Positions 6,133-7,139 of a stretch of DNA of 7,139 bases are shown piece by piece (within the stretch, counting starts at the first letter, position 1; each line of letters begins with the position of its first letter). This stretch comes from an uncultured Rubrobacteraceae bacterium (lineage in GTDB: Bacteria > Actinomycetota > Rubrobacteria > Rubrobacterales > Rubrobacteraceae): NCBI GenBank assembly GCA_902806015.1, contig CADCUZ010000119.1:1-7139 (forward strand), written 5' to 3'. The position numbers and the translations under genes were made by a program. The notes under the pieces are model-generated. The model was not told the origin of the DNA. It saw only the letters and a list, made by a program, of their open reading frames with translations, and did no database searches.

Positions 6133-7139
6133 CTACCGCGTCTTGGGGCGAACCTGGCGGGCGCCGAGCGCGATCAGGCGCGTGGGGACGTCCCGCAACA
6201 CGGGCGTCTTGAGCCCAAGGCGCACGGCCAGAGGCAGCTCGTAGGGCCCATCCGCGCTCAACACGCCGGCCACTACCCACCGCTGGGCTGCGTCCTGGGC
6301 CGCCTGGACCACCCGCACGGGCCACTCCCGACCCCGCTGCACGGCCCGCAAATGCTTGCCCTCCAACCTCCCGGCCTTGAGTGGACCGGCGAGCGCGTTC
6401 GCCGCCGCCACGGCGTCCTGGATCGCGAGGTTTATACCGACCCCGCCTACCGGCGAGACGACGTGGGCCGCGTCGCCGAGCAGGAGCAGCCCCGGGCGGC
6501 TCCACCGCCGCAGCATGTCCGACTCGACGCTGAGCAGCGCGACCTCCTCCCACCCCGGCAGGCGCCCCACCCGCCCGGCGAACTCGGGGGCGAGGGCGGC
6601 CACCGACTCCTGAAGCGCCGGGAGACCTGCCTCCTTCACCCGCCTGTAGGAGCCTTTCTCGACGATAAAGCCTACCTGCCAGTAGTCGAAGTGGTCCATA
6701 AGGACGAGCAGCCTCCCTGGTCCGCAGCGGAAGGTCGCGCCCGCCCCCTCGGGGTCGCCCTCCTTTCGGGGGAGGTTGAACCACAAGACGTCCATCGGCG
6801 AGCGGCCCGGGCGGGCCGGCAGCCCGGAGAGGCGCCGGACCTTAGAAAAGCGCCCGTCGGTTCCGACGGTAAGGTCGGCCCGCACCTCCCCCGGGCCGCC
6901 GGGGCCGCGGTAGCGCACGCCCCGGACGGCGCCGCTCTCTTCGAGTAGCTCGTGCACCTTGGCACCCATCACCAGCTCGAAGCCCGGGTAACGCCGCGCC
7001 TCCCGGCTCACGAACTCCAAAAAGCGCGCTTGGGGGAGCATGAGGACGTAGGGGTAGGAGCACCGCAGGCGCCCGAAGTCCGCGAACGTATCGCGCCCCC
7101 CGTCCGTCTGCACTACAAAGGTCCGGACCTCCGCGTGGC
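6133..7139 (-). CDS. FAD-dependent monooxygenase (PHBH-type), N-terminus beyond window edge
   Basis: This is the C-terminal 334 codons of a class A flavoprotein monooxygenase. Such enzymes use NAD(P)H, FAD and O2 to hydroxylate aromatic or quinone-like substrates. The frame stays open to the right edge. The GTG at 7113 is internal, because eight upstream codons (HAEVRTFV) continue the protein and the N-terminal GxGxxG Rossmann segment of about 100 residues is not in the window. Two family motifs are visible: the DG motif (TVGTDGRFSKVR, near 6870-6835) and the GD motif for the FAD ribityl chain (LGDAAHVVSPVGGVGINLA, near 6480-6425). The C-terminal VPTRLIALGARQV is typical of actinobacterial and Bacillus 'FAD-dependent oxidoreductases'. 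The gene ends in TAG, 48 bases before the nitroreductase start, so co-transcription is likely. By context it may do the job of SrsC, the flavoprotein hydroxylase acting on alkylresorcinols in Streptomyces griseus. The family call is firm; the substrate is inferred from neighbours only. Confidence 0.9.
   Translation of the reverse strand, partial: HAEVRTFVVQTDGGRDTFADFGRLRCSYPYVLMLPQARFLEFVSREARRYPGFELVMGAKVHELLEESGAVRGVRYRGPGGPGEVRADLTVGTDGRFSKVRRLSGLPARPGRSPMDVLWFNLPRKEGDPEGAGATFRCGPGRLLVLMDHFDYWQVGFIVEKGSYRRVKEAGLPALQESVAALAPEFAGRVGRLPGWEEVALLSVESDMLRRWSRPGLLLLGDAAHVVSPVGGVGINLAIQDAVAAANALAGPLKAGRLEGKHLRAVQRGREWPVRVVQAAQDAAQRWVVAGVLSADGPYELPLAVRLGLKTPVLRDVPTRLIALGARQVRPKTR

Noticed and set aside
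5785..6948. Long plus-strand open frame (387 codons) opposite the monooxygenase and nitroreductase
   Set aside because: Composition is Pro/Arg/Gly/His-rich with no recognisable motif, and it lies fully antisense to two clear enzyme genes; it is a GC-driven shadow frame.

Overview
The window is GC-rich (about two thirds G+C by eye). Every gene I can support lies on the minus strand, so it reads right to left. GC-rich third codon positions, frequent GTG/TTG starts behind purine-rich ribosome binding sites, and the gene content suggest a high-GC Gram-positive, most likely an actinobacterium. A deep-branching Rubrobacter-like lineage is my guess from overall feel, not something the sequence proves.

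Layout, in transcription order (right to left). (1) About 7139-4087/3593 is a four-gene set: a PHBH-type FAD monooxygenase cut by the right window edge, a nitroreductase-family flavoprotein, a type III polyketide synthase with an intact Cys-His-Asn triad, and a small membrane methyltransferase of the isoprenylcysteine carboxyl methyltransferase (ICMT) type. This resembles known phenolic-lipid loci: srsA/B/C of Streptomyces griseus (PKS, methyltransferase, flavoprotein hydroxylase) and bpsA/bpsB of Bacillus subtilis (PKS, ICMT-like methyltransferase). The likely product is a methylated and oxidised alkylresorcinol, alkylquinone or alkylpyrone membrane lipid. The nitroreductase-like gene is an addition to the srs set as I know it. 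(2) About 3519-760 holds serS and proS, seryl- and prolyl-tRNA synthetases, 57 bases apart and probably co-transcribed. The ProRS is of the archaeal/eukaryotic-like short type; its C-terminal domain keeps the terminal Tyr but lacks the usual zinc-binding cysteines. (3) About 715-1 is a decayed gene for an exported or membrane-anchored protein of unknown function. A perfect 20-bp tandem duplication (529-568) breaks its frame. Removing one copy joins a signal/anchor segment to a protein-like mature domain. An in-frame TAA and a further frame change follow, with coding-like sequence continuing past both to the left edge.

The main points of interest are the four-gene type III PKS locus next to essential synthetase genes without an obvious terminator, and the pseudogene whose inactivating duplication can be read directly. 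No RNA gene, CRISPR array, insertion sequence or phage feature was recognised.
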